DNA of 64,000 nt from an uncultured Robinsoniella sp. (GTDB lineage: Bacteria; Bacillota; Clostridia; Lachnospirales; Lachnospiraceae): assembly GCA_900540475.1 (NCBI GenBank), contig UQGG01000006.1:124001-188000 (forward strand). The letters run 5' to 3'. Shown here piece by piece: positions 62,773 to 64,000 of this stretch. The notes below the pieces were generated by a model. That model was given only the letters and a program-made list of their open reading frames with translations. It did not search any database and had not been told where the DNA came from. Positions within the stretch are counted from its first letter, which is position 1. Every line of letters begins with the position of its first letter. A program made the position numbers and the translations under genes.

Positions 62773-63606
62773 ATGAAAAAAGAGACGAAAAATAAAATTA
62801 TATTATTAATAATCGGAGCAATTGTATTTGTGATTTTTATATTTCCCCTGTACTGGATGCTGGTTACCGCATTAAAATCACAGGTAGAAATTTTCCAGAT
62901 ACCAACGCCCCTTTGGCCGAAAGATCTGACATTTGAAGCATTCCAGAAGCAGTTATCCACTTCTAGTGATACGCTCAGAGGATTCAAAAACAGTGCGATC
63001 ATCGGATTCGGTGCAATGGCGATTTCCACCATACTTGCAATTCCGGCTGCATACGGACTGGCTAGGTTTAAATTCAGAGGAAAGAAGATCATTATCCTGC
63101 TTTTCTTAATTACCCAGATGCTTCCTTCCACGTTAGTATTAACATCTTTGTATATTATGTTTTCCAGTGCAAAAATTTTAAATACATACATGGCGCCTAT
63201 CCTGGCTGATGCGACCCTTGGAATTCCGTTTTCCGTTATTATTCTCAGAACCTATTTCCTTTCCATACCCAAGGAGCTGGATGAGGCAGCAAAAATAGAC
63301 GGATGCGGACATCTCACCGCATTTGTAAAGATCATGCTTCCGATTGCAAAACCGGGCGTAGTGGTAGCAGCCGTATTTTCCTTTGTGTATGCATGGGGTG
63401 ATCTGATCTACGGAATTACGTTTATCACCGATCCGAACAAGAGGCCCATCACATCCAGTATTTACAATTATGTACAACAGTACCAGACCTTGTGGAACTC
63501 CACCATGGCATTTGGTATCATAGCTATTTTCCCGGTTATTTTAATCTTTATCTTTATGCAGAAATACATCGTCAGCGGACTTACAAATGGTGCAGTTAAG
63601 GCTTAA
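62773..63606 (+). CDS. Carbohydrate ABC transporter permease (MalG/UgpE type)
   Basis: A 277-residue permease with six predicted helices, EAA loop EAAKIDGCG...IMLP near ~175-195 and the C-terminal GLTNGAVKA. It is translationally coupled to the preceding permease (GAGGTGATG site). The likely GH127 gene starts about 170 nt further on, suggesting a continuing operon. Confidence 0.9.
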   Translation: MKKETKNKIILLIIGAIVFVIFIFPLYWMLVTALKSQVEIFQIPTPLWPKDLTFEAFQKQLSTSSDTLRGFKNSAIIGFGAMAISTILAIPAAYGLARFKFRGKKIIILLFLITQMLPSTLVLTSLYIMFSSAKILNTYMAPILADATLGIPFSVIILRTYFLSIPKELDEAAKIDGCGHLTAFVKIMLPIAKPGVVVAAVFSFVYAWGDLIYGITFITDPNKRPITSSIYNYVQQYQTLWNSTMAFGIIAIFPVILIFIFMQKYIVSGLTNGAVKA

Positions 63607-63688
63607 GCGTGATGAAAACACTTTATGCATTATAAGAGTAACAGGTTCCGGTCAAACGGATGTAAAAAGGCCAAAAGAAAAATATGAT

Positions 63689-63808
63689 ATGAAAGGATGC
63701 CACAGTGCGATTCTTTTGGCTGGATTGATTGTGGCAGTATTGCAGGGGGCTGCAATATGCAGTGGTAATGTGAATGAAACTAAAATCAATGAATTTAAAG
63801 GACATTAA
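63689..63808 (+). CDS. Doubtful 39-residue hydrophobic ORF
   Basis: An ATG frame with one hydrophobic stretch (AILLAGLIVAVLQGAAI) ends inside the start of the GH127-like gene in another frame. No good ribosome site precedes it. It might be a small membrane peptide or a coupling leader, but chance is equally likely. Confidence 0.2.
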   Translation: MKGCHSAILLAGLIVAVLQGAAICSGNVNETKINEFKGH

Positions 63809-64000
63809 AATATGTGATGATTTCTGGTCCAGACACGTGGATCTGGTGAGAAATGTAATTATTCCCTATCAGTGGGAGATCATGAATGACCGGGTGGAGG
63901 ATGCGGAGTCCAGCCACTGCCTGGAGAATTTTAAAATAGCGGCAGGAAGAAGCAAAGGAGATTTCTACGGTGCTGTATTTCAGGATACGGATATAGCAAA
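63774..64000 (+). CDS. GH127 (DUF1680) beta-L-arabinofuranosidase, N-terminal part (3' truncated by window edge)
   Basis: The frame is open to the window end and gives about 75 residues. FWSRHVDLVRNVIIPYQWE, MNDRVEDAESSHCLENFKI and GDFYGAVFQDTDIAK are hallmarks of the DUF1680/GH127 family's start. Known members (bifidobacterial HypBA1) hydrolyse terminal beta-L-arabinofuranose inside the cell using a zinc-bound cysteine/glutamate active site, which lies beyond the window. No signal peptide is visible. ATGs at 63774 and 63789 are both possible and neither has a strong ribosome site. Confidence 0.85.
   Translation, partial: MKLKSMNLKDIKICDDFWSRHVDLVRNVIIPYQWEIMNDRVEDAESSHCLENFKIAAGRSKGDFYGAVFQDTDIA

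Overview
This window looks like a chromosomal segment of a gut Lachnospiraceae-type Firmicute (Blautia / Mediterraneibacter-like). The inference rests on moderate GC with purine-rich leaders, strong AGGAGG ribosome sites, VanR/VanS plus class B sortase, DUF951, NiaR, a rpsF-ssb-rpsR operon, several CUT1 sugar importers without their own ATPase, YesM/YesN regulators, and giant secreted glycosidases carrying FIVAR, Ig-like, FN3 and LRR modules. No database search was run; all family names come from motifs read in the translations.

Layout. 1-4.8 kb: end of an IlvD/Edd dehydratase, a small unknown protein, a secreted beta-lactamase-fold serine hydrolase, the niacin repressor NiaR next to a PTS IIC-like membrane protein, and a corrinoid adenosyltransferase. 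5.0-12.7 kb: two secreted multidomain enzymes in tandem, a GH98 endo-beta-galactosidase and a GH36-like alpha-galactosidase / alpha-N-acetylgalactosaminidase, together suggesting attack on A/B blood-group or mucin glycans. 12.7-16.3 kb (minus): cyclophilin lipoprotein, ECF sigma factor and an OmpR-type two-component system. 16.5-25.6 kb: a propeller/solute-binding fusion lipoprotein, a membrane AraC sensor, and an LplB/YtcP-type importer with its binding protein. 26-29.6 kb: an S1-domain protein, a CBS-containing Mn pyrophosphatase and a flavin reductase.

29.7-34.3 kb: a second importer (binding protein, two permeases) with a Gfo/Idh/MocA oxidoreductase. 34.4-38.2 kb: a small ABM-like protein, SOS-controlled Y-family polymerase, a URO-D-like protein and a divergent AraC regulator. 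38.2-43.4 kb: asnS, vanRS-like genes, class B sortase, Sir2 deacylase, DUF951. 43.5-46.7 kb: an Rpn-like nuclease in an AT-rich patch, an old-yellow-enzyme homologue and DUF1361. 46.9-48.1 kb: rpsF-ssb-rpsR, followed by a strong candidate small RNA on the minus strand.

48.5-64 kb: a 2336-residue secreted protein, probably a GH121-like beta-L-arabinobiosidase, then YesM/YesN, two paralogous solute-binding proteins, two permeases and the start of a GH127 beta-L-arabinofuranosidase. This order resembles the bifidobacterial hypBA system for hydroxyproline-linked arabino-oligosaccharides: outside cleavage, import, then inside hydrolysis. None of the three importers brings an ATP-binding subunit, so a shared MsmK-like ATPase elsewhere in the genome is likely. 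The most unusual non-coding elements are the ~67-nt small RNA candidate (48.23-48.30 kb), a near-perfect three-way-junction hairpin between binding protein and permeases (61.77-61.84 kb), and tandem 11-bp repeats resembling an OmpR-family site (16.48-16.51 kb).
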